Below, in pieces: positions 11,586 through 24,204 of a stretch of 64,000 nucleotides of DNA (its first letter is position 1; the number at the start of each line of letters is the position of its first letter). Made by a program: the position numbers and the translations under genes. Under the pieces are notes generated by a model. That model was given only the letters and a program-made list of their open reading frames with translations. It was not told the DNA's origin and made no database searches. Source of the stretch: Erythroxylum novogranatense (Eukaryota > Streptophyta > Magnoliopsida > Malpighiales > Erythroxylaceae); NCBI GenBank assembly GCA_029891385.1, contig CM057235.1:19461120-19525119 (forward strand), in the 5' to 3' direction.

Positions 11586-13906
11586 TTAAGTCACACTGGT
11601 AAGTAACCACTTCATCCATGTAGAAAAGCAAAATTTTGAGAGGTATTCAGGCAAATCTGCCTGCAGAACATCAGAGTCAGATAATCAGCTCAATGCACTG
11701 TTCCCCAAATAGACTAATTACAACAATTCCAAAAATAACTATTGGACAGTGCTAAATAGAATGAATAAAAAATGGTACTAAATTGAGAAGAAAAGTGCCA
11801 CCTTGAAATCAGGTTTCAAACTGACCAAGATTTAGATATCATAAAAAAAAATCAGAAGCTGCTTATAGATGGAGAAATCTCGAAGAATATAATTGTAACA
11901 ACCAATTGACATAACCATTCTCCTACTTACAGATAGAATTAAGAATCAGATTAAGATTGCAACTCAAAAAGTCAATGGTTCATGGTGTGATTTGACAAGT
12001 TTTAGGCATAAAAACAGTTTAGAAATAATTAATGACATGATTTGTTGACCCAGATTTTAACCATATCAATACTATGACATCAAATAAGATGTACTTGATC
12101 TTCGGTGCAAGTATAGAAAGAATGCAATTTAAAAAAGAAGCTCCTAATCAACAAGATATAACGATTAACTCTAGTAAGATTACTCAAGTATCTGATGGCA
12201 AAAGAACCTTGCAGTAAAAGAATATAGATAGTTATTCGAGATAGTGACTCACACTGGCCCATGATGCAGAAAACCCATCAACAGAGAGCAACCAACTACC
12301 TGCCCCAGCTTGAAAACCCAGCCTTTCGTTTGATGAATCAAACTCTGGCTCCTCATAGTCATAGCTGACCATATCATCAAATTTCCTTCTCTTGTTCTTT
12401 TTTCTTTTTTCTTTCTTTCTGTGCTTTCTTTTAGCTGATAATCCATCATCAAACTCTGAAACATTTCCTTCCGACTGTCCATTGGGACTTACCAGTACAT
12501 ACTTATCAGATTTTCGAAAACTTATTTTATTATGAAAAAATAACAATTCCCACGATTCTGGAGTTGGGCATTTCTCTGATAGTTCATAGTGAAGAACCCA
12601 GGACTGAAGCCCCAAGAACTTGATTGCTTCCATGGCTTTCATCTTGAAGCACTCATTCAGCATAGGGGCCAAGCTATCAATACTGCTTGAAAAGGTGCCA
12701 ATTTGGGACACAATAACTTTGATCTTTTCTAGTTCTTCCAGGGACTCTTCATCCTGTGCAAGCCGCAAAAGCTGGCGTCCTCGACTTATAACAGCATTTA
12801 AGAGAAGCAGTTGATCAATACATTCAAAACCATTGTTTTTGGAAAGTATGCACTCAAGCCACAAAGATGAGTAGCCAGGATTTCCTGTTTCAATTCTTGG
12901 GTCCAAATATTTATGCAGTAACTCGAGAAAATTGTGAAATTCCTGCCCTTGAAGAGTGATTAGAAGGTGGTTACATAAAAACGAAAAAGATTCCTCCATC
13001 AGAAACTCATCAATAACTTCCCACACATCTCTTGAATCCTCTTCATACATCAAGCGGACGAAGAACTCCAGAAAGAAATTTGTATCAATGGACAGAATAC
13101 TACCATCTTTCAGTGACTCAGCAAACTCATCTGACGACCAAAATTCAGGCACATTATCGATAAGATTCTCCACTGTTCGTAGTACATCCAAATCCATGAG
13201 GTAATGCGGCTTTGTAGCAACCACTGCAGGTGACTGTCCATGTTTTCCTTTCCACTCGAGCTCTTCCCAACAAATATCACGATTGACAAAAGCAAATTGA
13301 GATAATGCTTTGGCGCCTTTTTTGGGCTCCATTCCACCACCAACAGCAAAGTGTGAAAACCATTGCAGAATACGAGTTGGATGTCCTGCATCATCACATA
13401 GAAATATGAACAATCCACTTGTATGTCACAGAAAAACAGTACTAGTTACTTCATCAACACGTAGCCTGTAAGTAAAACATACAACAATCCATCTGCTTAT
13501 GAGAAGATCAACCAAGCAAGCACTAAAATGAAAGGTATAATGCGATGAACGGCTTACCATCAAAAAACTTCTCAAGCACACAGCTTCTCTTGGCCAGAAG
13601 GAGACCAACTTTTTGTGGCCTCCTCTCAAATATCATCCGAAAAAGCTGGGAAGCTAGAACCTCGTTTCTAGTCCTAGCCCTTAATAAGCTGACAAACAAG
13701 TCACGCTTACGGTGCGGGGCAATGGAAGTAATGCCTGAAATGGTGTTGCAAAGCCATAGACGAGCTTCTGATCGACCTCCGACGGTCAACAGTGACCATA
13801 TAACAGACCCCAAATCTTCCAAAAGAGAAATCCACCTCTTGCCCACATCGCTGCCTCCACTGACATCAGCTTTCCAGTCAGACTCCGACAAAAACAACCG
13901 AATCAT
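11586..13906 (-). CDS. Conserved plant protein of unknown function, three coding exons
   Basis: Coding exons on the minus strand: 13906-13558, 13385-12253, 11660-11586. The join is 1557 nt, 518 aa, ending in TAA. The start ATG at 13906 has an in-frame stop just upstream. Splice sites are standard (GTAAGC donor, GATGCAG acceptor, GTGAGT donor, TCTGCAG acceptor). The small last exon is supported because it keeps the frame and gives an ordered, Trp-rich end (ADLPEYLSKFCFSTWMKW...). Without it the frame would read 7 codons into the intron. The protein looks mostly alpha-helical, with a leucine-rich middle resembling an ARM/HEAT-type or VHS-like helical fold (only an impression). A very basic tract, rich in KRKHRKKEKRKKNKRR-type residues, lies at about residues 435-453 and could be a nuclear localisation signal. 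No enzyme motif or membrane segment is seen. I do not recognise a named family. Confidence 0.8.
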
Positions 13907-14701
13907 TATCGATTACCTTGTAACCGGATACGGTCTCTGCCAAGTGACAAGCGCTAGTCTGATGGATTTGAGCAATATAGCAGAGAAATTCAATGGAATG
14001 GCAACCCCAGAACCCGATAACTAAGTCGTTTAATTAAGTAGAAAAACAAAAGGGATTCACACAAGAAGCCCGATCAGTGGGAAGGAGTAGAAATGCAGAT
14101 AAACAGAGTTTCGGTGAAAGTATGGCCGGAACGGGAGACTTTCCGGACCTTCTACTAAAATAAAAAACCTAACTTTGCATTTGGACTACTGTATATACTT
14201 TTTAATCAGTTCTCTATTAATATTTTATAATTTTAATTTTTAAAACAAAATATATTGATTAGATTAGATTAGATGTTGGAATCCTAAGAATAGAAAAGAA
14301 AACCCTGGCGTGGTCTTTGCGTTCCAACTATCTCATCTTTGGACCTGCTGCCTTCTCTCAACACCCTCTCATCTTCTCTCTTGTTAGCTGGTAACCCTCT
14401 TCCCTAAGACTGCGACTCCAACTTCAACTCTTCCTTCATTATTTAATCCAATTTCCTTAAGTTTTGAAGCTGTTCCTTTGCTATTTCTTTTTTCCTAATT
14501 CAGGCCTTTGTTTTGTTCCAATGTTGTACCTGGGTGTTTTATGGCTGCCTCTGATGTCCTGAACTACTTTTTCTCCGTCGGTGTTTGGTGTACTGCTTAT
14601 ATTGCCGTGGCTATTCTCTCTTCCTTCCGTGTCTTCAGTTCTCTTTGTGGATACTGAAGCTGCTGTTTCTTTTTCTTTCACATTCGATCAATAGGCTGAT
14701 C
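13907..14701. promoter_or_regulatory. Divergent intergenic region between the unknown gene and GPN3
   Basis: The two start codons are 795 bp apart and point away from each other, so both promoters must lie here. The unknown gene probably begins transcription around 14150, where the sequence changes from balanced to AT-rich. A TATATA-containing stretch occurs at about 14191-14200. The GPN3 side, from about 14330, is CT-rich, as plant 5' UTRs often are, and could hold a 5' UTR intron. No individual regulatory site can be named with confidence. Confidence 0.5.
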
Positions 14702-17267
14702 ATGGGCTACGCACAACTTGTTATTGGCCCTGCAGGCAGTGGAAAGGTGATTTCTTTTTTCTGGGTTTCTGCAATTTCTTTTGTTTACGCTCAAGGAGCT
14801 CCTCTTTTTTCTATCATGGTTTCTTAAAGTTTGCTTTTGCTGTAAATTTGCTTTCATGTTGTTTTGACGACGAGTTGTTTGAGGATGCCGTTTGTGTTAT
14901 ATGCATGCTTCAAGTCGTTTTGTTTGTCTTTCCATTCAGTCCACTTACTGCTCTAGTTTGCACCAACACTGTGAGGCTATTGGGAGGTCAATACATATTG
15001 TTAACTTGGATCCTGCTGCAGAGAATTTCGATTATCCCGTGGATGTGGGTGAGTAGAGTCTTGCTTTAACTGGCTGTAATTTCATCTGTTACTCCCGTTA
15101 CTTCGGATTGAGAGTACCAAAATTGGTTTGTTTGCAGATATTAGGGAACTAATTTCTTTGGATGATGTTATGGAAGAACTTGGTCTGGGTCCCAATGGAG
15201 CACTTATTTACTGCATGGAGTATCCTTTTTGTGTAGTCATAATGCTTGATTTTACATCCCTACCTTCAATGTGTTGCCGCGGGCTTCTTTCTTTCTTGCT
15301 TTCTTCCTCTTTGCGCTCCATGGACCTATTTTTCAAATACAAGGATTGTTCTATATCATGGCATATAATGTAAGCACCCGGAGCATTGTCTGAGCATGTT
15401 TTATAGTGCTCCTCATGGTTTAATTTTCCGTGGTCATAAAAAGGATCTCCTTGAGAGCACAAGATTGAGAGACTGTGGTAAATAGTTATGGAAAAGCATA
15501 TTCTTCTATTTTCTTTTTGTTTCCCTGACTTTTGGGTGGCCTTAATTCAATAATTAGACAACTGGAAGACAATTTGGATGCTTGGTTAACAGAAGAGTTG
15601 GACAATTTCTTGGATGATGACTATCTAGTGTTTGATTGCCCAGGTATCCATGTATGCGTTCTTATAGAGACAGATGTATGTATGCATGAAATTTTTGTAA
15701 TATCTGCACCATAAGATATGAAAAGGAACTAATTTCTTTCTCTCTAAAATGCTTTCAGGCCAGATAGAACTCTTTTCACATGTTCCTGTGCTTAAAAACT
15801 TCGTGGAGCATTTGAAAAAGAAAAACTTCAATGTTTGCTCTGTCTATTTGCTTGATTCGCAGGTTGTTATTTTTTTTTATTCTGCTTCCTGCAGCTCGCC
15901 TTTGGTGATCTGGTCTTATCATTTTATTTTGTTTACATGCAATTACTTAGAAGTGTCCTTTTTCTTTTTCAGTTTATCACAGATGTGACAAAGTTTATCA
16001 GTGGTTGTATGGCATCCCTTTCAGCAATGATTCAACTTGAATTACCTCATGTTAATATCCTCTCCAAGATGGATCTTGTTACTAACAAAAAAGACATTGA
16101 AGAGTGGGTTCTTTACCTTTCCATTGTTCTTTCAAGACTCCTTAAAAACATTCTAACTAAATATTATTCTGGTTTATCATGTATCTTTGCTGGTCCCAGC
16201 TACTTGAATCCAGAGCCTCAAATTTTGCTGTCAGAACTTAATAAGCGAATGGCTCCCCAATTTGTGAAGTTAAACAAGTCTTTGATCGATTTGGTGAGTA
16301 GATAACCTATTTAAGTTACCTTGTTTACTTGGTTAACTTTCTTTTTTAAATGGTTGACAAAGTGTGTGTTGGTTTGGAAGGCAGGGGTTTTGTATTTCTT
16401 TAGGGCTGGGATTTGTGTGGGATGGTAGGGGTAACATAATTTCAATCCTTAGGGCTATAGGTACTTAAATGAATTGGAGTAATGATTAATATCTGTAGTT
16501 AAGTTGCTTTCTGATTTTGTATTTTGTTTTCCTCTCAGAATCAATGACTACTTTTGTTTGTTAGGTTGATCAATATAGCATGGTGAGCTTTGTGCCGCTT
16601 GACCTAAGAAAGGAGAGCAGGTACTCTGTCCATTCTTGATAATAGGATTTTATCATTCATTTGCAAAATGATCTATATTCTTTTTACAATAGTAGTCATT
16701 GTTGACAAAAATAAATGGGATAATATTGATATGCAGTAAGTTGTTGGTTGGTGAAACTTATTTGACTCTTTGTATAATGGGCTGTCAGAGGTTATATAGA
16801 GAGTTGCAGATGTCCCTTTGCTGTAGTGTTGTCTGGAACGGCAACTGATACAGTAGATGCATCTAGCTTGTCTGAAAGTCTACAGGAAAACTTAGTCTTG
16901 TATCTGTGGATATAAAAAATGTTGTAGGATTTGATAATGAAGCTTTGAGTTACTGGGGTTGGTGGTGTGATTTGTTCATTTAGTCAACATATGAGCGAAG
17001 GCAAAAAGCTCTTCAAGTTGATAACTGGAAACAAATTTAGAGGAAAATAAGATTTTGGGTTTAAACATGAGAAATGTATTGCCCTTGATGCCAGCATTAA
17101 GATGTTCATTTTGATAAGGAAGAAGAACAAATAACTGAGTTGTGTCTTGTGCTTAATTATTGTGCAGCATGCAGTACGTGTTGGCCCAGATTGACAACTG
17201 TATCCAGTATGGTGAAGATGCAGACGTGAAGGTCAGAGATATTGATCCAGAGGACGATGACTCCTGA
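14702..17267 (+). CDS. GPN3: GPN-loop GTPase 3
   Basis: Small GTPase of the GPN/XAB1 family. The family is needed for assembly and nuclear import of RNA polymerase II (and III) and acts as dimers with GPN1 in the cytoplasm. Coding exons: 14702-14746, 14940-15048, 15138-15219, 15558-15643, 15759-15862, 15973-16103, 16200-16293, 16565-16620, 17168-17267. The join is 807 nt, 268 aa, ending TGA, close to the usual family length. Motifs in order: P-loop GPAGSGKS (residues 9-16), the diagnostic Gly-Pro-Asn insert (69-71, in LGPNGAL), G3 DCPGQIE (105-111), and G4 SKMD (173-176). The C-terminus is acidic (DPEDDDS). All splice junctions have GT and AG. The neighbouring unknown gene shares its upstream region head to head. 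QQT1/QQT2 of plants are the GPN2/GPN1-type paralogues; this one has the GPN3-type start ([15 protein letters not shown]). Confidence 0.95.
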
Positions 17268-18591
17268 GCTATGTAAACAGAAAACCTAATATTGGCGAAA
17301 TGCCATCTCGTTTGTAGATATGGCAAGTTGATATGAGGGGAGTTATAATCCATTTTTTACATGGTTACTGCATCTCCCTCCCCTCCCAAAGCTCTGACAA
17401 AGTGAGTGCATTGATAACTGCAAGATTTGTTACCATTTGCCATCATGTGGAAGTGTTACGAATGACACTTTTTGATTAACAAACTTCGTATTTTGTTTTT
17501 ATTTTTTCATCATTCAGTAATCATATCAAGTTGGTAATCTTCTTTCAGTCTGCTGAAACCAAGTGCATCATGCAAGTGCAGGGTGAATACGGATACGAGT
17601 ACGAACAGAAATCATTCCCCCGAAGCACTTCTCATCTTCTTCTTACTATTATTACTGGTTTCCTTTTGCTGCAAATTAGGAACCCGATAACAAATTATCA
17701 TTGCCATTATTAGTATTGCTCACTACAGACGATGATACGTGATAAACCAAAGGGAGAGGGGGTTACACATGTTCCCTTGTCCTTGACTTCTGTTACAAAC
17801 CTTAACTGTACTTCAAAATGACGTCGTATAATATCATATGTAGTTTCAAATTTCTTAAACTTCAAAATTAAGTCCCAAATTAGTTTAAATTAAATTTTCT
17901 CTTTTAACGATCTTTTATGTATGAAACGTTATACTCTTAATATGTTAGTAATGATTATAAGTTAGAGTCAGAGTTTAAAATATTAAAATTTTTTAATTTG
18001 TCTTTAATTCTTTAACAAAATGTCATCATATATTAAAATTAACTTCTAGTAATATGTCATGACTATTAGATATTAAGAATGTCTAAAGAGTTTAATTTAA
18101 CCTACTTATGCATACTTACAATATATAATTGAAGGGTCAATTATAAAAAAATTAAAATTTACTCAATTTTGTAATACTAACTCAAACTTTAAAAAGAAAC
18201 ACTAAAATGTTATAACTTTTAATAATTTGTCATTAGACTTTCAATTAATCATGTTAATGTGGCAGACTATGTTGGTAAATTTTTTTTTCCACGTGAACAT
18301 ATGTGGATTAAATATTATATGTCAAATATATATTTTTAAAATTAAAAAATACTTAAAACACCGCAAATCCTAAAATCAACAATGGTGTATTTTAATAAGT
18401 GCAACAAAGATGCCTATTGTGTAACTAAAATCAAGTCCAATGTGAATTTCCCTTAACTTCTTAAAACTTCATCAATGGTGAATTCTACTAAAATAGGCTT
18501 GTTTGTTGGTATCTTCCACCCTCCTTTTGAAAGATCAAAACAATAAGCACATTTGAAGAATCCTTTCATGTTAGTTGTTTCATTTAAAACT
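17268..18591. other. GPN3 3' flank and AT-rich intergenic sequence
   Basis: The first few hundred bases are the likely GPN3 3' UTR. From about 17800 the sequence is very AT-rich with no reading frame and no clear repeat. Confidence 0.45.
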
Positions 18592-18922
18592 AGACTTGGC
18601 TTAGAAACTTGCAGCCAGTGGATGTGAATCTTTGCCTAAAAGGAGATATTTTTCAAGAACACATTCAAGTTACATTCAAGCCATTTCTAGCAAATAATTC
18701 TCTTTGGACACAACCTAAGGATGATAATATCTTAGAAGCTATTACAAGTGAAAAGGTTACATCAAGTCATTTCTAGCAAATAACTATCTACGGACACAAC
18801 CTAAGGATGATAATATCTTGGGGAGTTATTACATGTGAAAAGGTTACTTGGATGTGTTCTTGAAAAATCTCCTTCTAGGTAAAGGTTCACATCCACTGGC
18901 TATAAGTTTCTAAGCCAAGTCT
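18592..18922. repeat. Large inverted repeat with an internal tandem duplication
   Basis: The arm at 18592-18673 (starting AGACTTGGCTTAGAAACTT) is the near-perfect reverse complement of 18843-18922 (ending AAGTTTCTAAGCCAAGTCT). The loop consists of two direct copies of an 87-bp unit, 18672-18758 and 18759-18845, sharing the core ACACAACCTAAGGATGATAA. A transcript across it would fold into a stem of about 80 bp. It could be a fold-back transposon or a small-RNA-producing hairpin. No coding potential is seen. Confidence 0.85.
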
Positions 18923-19972
18923 AAGTCATCTGGGCATATGCCACAAGCTTTGTAACTCATGAAATAGTTTATACGACTCACCGCGTGAACCTAAAGTAGT
19001 TCAACTGAAAGATTGTCAGGGACGGTTGGTTCGCATAAGAGAATGATAATAAGAATAAGAATAAATATAGTAAGGAATGAGAATGAATATTATCATTATA
19101 ATTATAATTTCTAGTTAAGAGAAATAAATGATTACCATTATTATTGATAGTGATTAGTTTGTGAAAAAAATTAAAAAATAAAATTTTATTATATTTTAAT
19201 TAATTAATTAATTATATTATATAATATGTTGATAAATTAAAAATTATAATTAATTATATTGTAGCTAATTAATTAATAATAATAATAATAATTTAATTAA
19301 TTATATTGTAATTTTTATTTTAATTAATAATAAAATAGCTCAGGCTACAAGAAATACTTCCCAATTTCAATTAGTTCAGTTCCTACGTAAGCAAAGAAAT
19401 AGATTCTTTTTCGTCAAAGGTTTATAGGTCTTTACCAACAACGTGCATTCTCTCGGGCCTGTTATCCGAGTAGGAGCTTTTGGGTCTATCGATCGTGGCG
19501 GAAGTCAAACATGATAATTTTTCAGTCAAAAGTTAATCAGCTCACAGATCCAACCATCGTGCCGGACCAAAATATCCTCCAAGTGCTATTGTTAACTGCC
19601 ACAGGCAGCGCATGTTTCCAAATGAAAACTTAACGCATATTTTTGTTATTGCAGTTTCATTTTTTGACATCATCATCATCCCAATTACAGAACGAGCATC
19701 ATGTAATAAACTCTCCTTTTTAAACAAGATGTGGGGGGAGGGAGGGGGTGTCCTATGGTACAAACTACGCGCGCAAGGCTCTGACCCAGAGCCATGGGAG
19801 ATAAGAGACACCAACATAGAAATGTCTTATTTCTAGCAAGCACATAAACTTCAGCAATCCCAAACTACTGAGCGAAGAGTAGTATTTGGCACCATCCAAC
19901 TTTTGTTGCATCAGATAGCTCCCAATTATGGATACTTCCTCGGAGAAATTTGACCAAAAACACACTATTAGT
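18923..19972. other. Intergenic region downstream of PEX13
   Basis: A low-complexity TAAT/ATTATA tract runs from about 19180 to 19340. The part from about 19500 is the likely 3' UTR and flank of the minus-strand PEX13 gene. No gene is seen. Confidence 0.5.
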
Positions 19973-22786
19973 TCAACTGCTAGTATTGTTTCCCCATACA
20001 TTATCCCATGCGCCAGTAGGAGCAGCCTTTGGCCCCTCAATGTAGTTCTGATTCCCACGAGGATTGTGTGGAGCCAGTGGCTCACCACGTCCAGGTCCTT
20101 GAACTTTTCTGGGTTTTGCTTTGATTCCCAAGATTCTCAAAACAAATCTCGCCAACTCTCCATACAGCATTCCTGTGCGATCAAAAAGCTGCCAATGACA
20201 GTTTTTAAGAGTTATGTATGAGTATACCATCAGATGGTTAATTACACTTCACTTACAAATGGAAGGACTGGAGGGAGAAATTCTAGTAAGAAGGAGCAAA
20301 ACCTGGAGCAGTGCAGTCATAAACATGTGGAATGCCTGAGTGTTTTGGTCTATCAAAACTGATATCCGGCCAAAAATGTTCACAACACCTTGCATCTGCC
20401 ACAAAACAAAGAAATACTTGAACAAAAACTCAAAGCACATAAAAGATATGACAAAGGTCATAGGAATCTTGCTCATTCTAGAAAATATGACGAGACACAA
20501 TCAATTTAGTTCAGTATAGTAAGTATAATAGGCTATGAACATGCAGTATAACTCCTACCAACTTGCTAAATTTTAATAGCAAGTTTACTAATTGGATGTG
20601 ATTAAAATTATAATATACAACCTAAAAGTCGTTCTACATCAATGATGACACTGAAAAGCTTCAGGGGACTCAGAATTACATAGAATTGTCGCCTCATAGC
20701 AGAGTAACTTATATAACACCTGTCACTGACGAAGGGTGAGAAAATAGATTGAAAAAGTACATGGTTCCAGTTAATAAAGGGGATCTTGGCCTAATACAAT
20801 AAAAGAACACTGATATAGGTGAAGGAAAAGAAAAAAGACTAGACAAAATATTCGTTAGATTCAGAAGGACAATGTATTGGGTCTCTATCTGCAGTTTAAC
20901 TGTTCATCCCAGAAATATGTAAAAGTTATAAGGACTTCACAGTCACAAAATGGAGGAATATGAAACAGAAAAGGGAGATATTCCTACCATTTGAAGGAAA
21001 GAAATCCAAAAGCCAGGAGGAGATGGTGGACCACCAAAGGGATTATTTGGATCTTGATCACCATAAGGTCCCGTGCCCATTCCATAACCACCCATTGGGC
21101 CACCAAAGCCATTGTTGTACATGCCACCACCATACATGCCACCTCCATATAAACCACCATAACCTCCTCGATACATATTGTTCCCATACAATCCACCACC
21201 ATAATTCCCTCCATATCCACCATAAGACCCATACATTCCAGAACCATATCCAGAATTATAATTTACACCAGATCCATAGCCTGTATACATGCAAAAAAGT
21301 TCCATATAACCAAGAATATACTAAAAAACAAAAGAAAAATAGGAACAAGTACTCAGCGCAATAAAGCTATATGACCAGAAAGAATGTACTATTATTTTAG
21401 TTGAGAATACACTGATAGGTTTCAAATATTAGAATATAAATGCACCAAGAACTTACCTCTGTCCTTCTTCAAGTATAGGATTGAGTGAAAAGAAAATTTA
21501 ATATACAACAGAAAGGGTATTCTAAGAGCATAAATAGTTACTACTTATTAAACAAAAAAAGATACAAACAGAAGTCCACATTTGATTACATGAGCAAACC
21601 GATGCATGCAGGTTAGTTAAAAGGTAAACAAGTACCTCCATACATATTCCCATATGTTTGTTGCTGCTCCCAAGGCCGGGTGGGCACAGGTCTACCAAGA
21701 GAATTTCGATTTGCAACTGTGTTTGTATCACTGTTTGAGACAATTTCACCTGGTTTTGCAGTTCCAGATGCCTCTACTACATCACTGGTGCTGCCAGGTG
21801 ATGGTGGTTTAAAAGGTGTTGGGCCACTTGAAGCCCCTGTTCGTTCCCAAGGCTTTGCCGGAGGACCACTACCTGCAATTGGATAACAGAATCTATTAGA
21901 ATCTATATATAAATATAAGTGTATATGTTGATGAAAGTTTTAACAACCTTGCATGTAAATAGAAAGATACAAATACATGCAATTTTTAAAATTGAGAACA
22001 GAATTATAGCCAGCATCAAAAGCAATATCAAAGTAACAATTGATCAATCGTTCTACTCCTTACATCTACTATAGGTCCTAAAATTCTCTCATCCAAAGGT
22101 ATGTTGCCCCTGATTCTAAACTCTTCTCATTAACTTTGTAATAAGGGATAAAACCTCACCAACACCTTGAACTTTCATAACCAACGAGCGGTTTGACATT
22201 CATAAACCTGAATGTATGCCCTGTGCATAAGCGTTAAGAAGCCAGGCTCATATTGTACAGCTCCAAATAATTGAACCGACGTCTCAACAATAGATCGGAA
22301 CCAAAGCTAGTAGCAAAGTTTTAGGAATCTTAATGAAAATGCTTCTGTTCCGTTAAAACAAGCACGTATGCTACGAATTGTCCCCGCTAACCCATAACAA
22401 TTCCATTAAAAAAAGTTGATAATACAATTAACGAAAAATGGGAGATACCATGCGATCAAAGGACAATAATATAACAACACGAAGCGAAGCTTAAAAACTC
22501 AACATTACCAGTAATAATAAAAAATAAAGCAATTTCACAAAGTTGAAGTCAATAACAAGAAATCCAAATCAAAAGCCCGAGATTTAAGAAATAAAAAAGC
22601 CGCGACATATTGAAGATCGATACGCATAGAAAGGAAGCCCTAATAAGAATAATCTCCGAGGCGCTAAAAAGGAATTGTATAATCAATCACATATTTGTAC
22701 CCAAAAAAAAAAAAAAGAACTGGTACATGAAAAATGAAGAGGGTGACCGGGATCAAACCTGGTTGCTGCTGAGAATTGGAGTCCAT
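19973..22786 (-). CDS. PEX13: Peroxisomal membrane docking protein PEX13, five coding exons
   Basis: Peroxin of the peroxisomal membrane that docks cargo-loaded receptors (PEX5/PEX7) with PEX14 for matrix protein import; known as APM2 in Arabidopsis. Coding exons on the minus strand: 22786-22759, 21872-21636, 21280-20988, 20395-20303, 20188-19973. The join is 867 nt, 288 aa, ending TGA. Order of parts: a short Gln/Pro N-terminus; a Pro/Ser region with KPWER and RPWEQQ motifs (residues about 15-85); a Gly/Tyr/Met-rich low-complexity tract (about 90-175, many GGMYGG-type repeats); then the conserved membrane-associated block SPPGFWISFLQMMQGVV and QNTQAFHMFMTALLQ; then LFDRTGMLYGELARFVLR and an NQNYIEGPK...WDNVWGN tail, as in plant PEX13. 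There is no SH3 domain, as in other plant PEX13 proteins. The start ATG is followed after 28 coding bases by the first intron of about 0.89 kb. Confidence 0.94.
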
Positions 22787-22900
22787 GGGCGTTGTGTGTG
22801 TAAATTGCGGTCCGCGCTTTATCCTACGCTACGCCCACCGCTCAAAGAGAGAGCGAGGCGAGAGAGAGAGAGGAGAGAGAAATTGCGGTCTTCGATTTAG
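22787..22900 (-). promoter_or_regulatory. CT-rich 5' UTR/promoter of PEX13 (GA repeat)
   Basis: On the plus strand a run of GAGAGA-type repeat at about 22840-22885 lies just upstream of the PEX13 start, reading CTCTCT on the gene's strand. Such tracts are common in plant 5' UTRs and core promoters and can bind GAGA-binding BBR/BPC factors. No TATA box was placed confidently. Confidence 0.5.
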
Positions 22901-24200
22901 TGGCCATTTCTTTTCATTAATGTGTATATGGATATTTAAATTAATAATTTAATACAAAATTATTTTATTTTATACAATATTAACATTTTTAGTAGAGCGC
23001 GTACGGGTGGGCCAATACCGCGTACACATAACATGATAACATACGTAAATTGGAGTCTGATTAACAGTAAATGCGTGAAAGAGGGCAGTTGGGGTACTTC
23101 AAAGTCCTTATCGGGTCATTTGGTTTTGCATTGATTTTGTACTTACCTTGTACCGAAAAATGCTGTAGTTATTTAAAATTTAGAATTAGAGATTTATTTC
23201 TTGCGAGGGTCTTACTTAGCTTGAGTGATGATTAGTTCAAGAATAGATGACTTAAAAGTATCTTCTTATAATTGAGACCTTCCTAAAACACTTCGTAGGT
23301 AACCAAAAATAAAATATTGCGACACTATTTCTTTAACATTTTATGGGTTGGAGGTAAAGAGAAATAGAGAGCACAACAATTTTCAGTACGGGTAAATACA
23401 TTCTCTTTGGTTCTAATTTCTACGTGCTAGAATATTTTATTCTTTCGAGCTTTTGCACCTATTACTTTAATTTTTATTATTAATCTTTACTTTATTAAAT
23501 TATAAGTTACAATTTAATATTTTAAATTCTTTTTAGTAACAAAGCATAATAAGAAAACTAAATTAATTATATTTGTATGTTATGTGGAGGTTGTTAATAT
23601 CCAAATTACTCTTCTGATTATTCACATTGTATCTTTTCTTCTTCTTTTTTAACTTTTATTACGTTATGTCTCTTTTCATTACAAGATTAATCCAACATTT
23701 TAAGGTGATTGACACAAATTGTTGATGTAATCAACTTATGCATTTAATCAAAATTACAAATAATAGCATTTAGACTTCAAAATTGCATAATCTTTATTTA
23801 TTAATGTTGGTGTCAATATGAAATTCAAGCATGTCAAGGAAGAATTCTCATTAAATTTTTATCTGACTTCTTATCGATGATATAAGTAAGTTTCGAAAAT
23901 TTAGAACGTGAAATCGATTATACAATATAAAGAAATTGGAAAAAAAAAAAGTTTTTGTAGAGTGGAATGATTGTTTATATGTATGTGTTTGAAGTTGTGT
24001 AGTGTTTTGGAGATTGTGTGCAGCTTTTGTCATAATGCTAATAAATTTATATAGTATTCTCAACTTCAAGTAGTTTTTTTTCACACTTACCATATTCTAG
24101 CTAATTTCTTGTCACTATTCCTTTAACTTCAGCCTCAATCATCTCTTTTGTAACTTCCTAACTTCCACCCCTCTTAGTCATGTTTCTCCGTCGTGTTCAT
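22900..24200. other. AT-rich intergenic sequence
   Basis: PEX13 upstream flank. No reading frame with recognisable content and no clear repeat structure. Homopolymeric A/T tracts are frequent. Confidence 0.45.
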
Positions 24201-24204
24201 TACT

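Noticed and set aside
12232..12252. Ending the unknown protein at the stop at 12232
   Set aside because: The last codons follow a GTGAGT donor and read as intron; a downstream exon at 11586-11660 with a good acceptor keeps the frame and gives a more protein-like end.
12620..13204. Plus-strand frames of 64-82 codons
   Set aside because: They lie antisense within the long second exon of the unknown gene.
13545..14024. 159-codon plus-strand frame
   Set aside because: Antisense to exon 1 of the unknown gene; no family resemblance, and it runs through that gene's start and 5' UTR.
18000..18340. Possible MITE by AT-rich composition
   Set aside because: I looked for inverted arms and found none that were convincing.
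20960..21364. His-rich 134-codon frame on the plus strand
   Set aside because: It is the antisense of the Gly/Tyr-rich PEX13 exon 3; the His richness comes from reading GTG/ATG codons backwards. No independent support.
22842..22888. GA-repeat as a CRISPR-like or functional array
   Set aside because: Simple dinucleotide repeat without spacers, typical of plant 5' UTRs.
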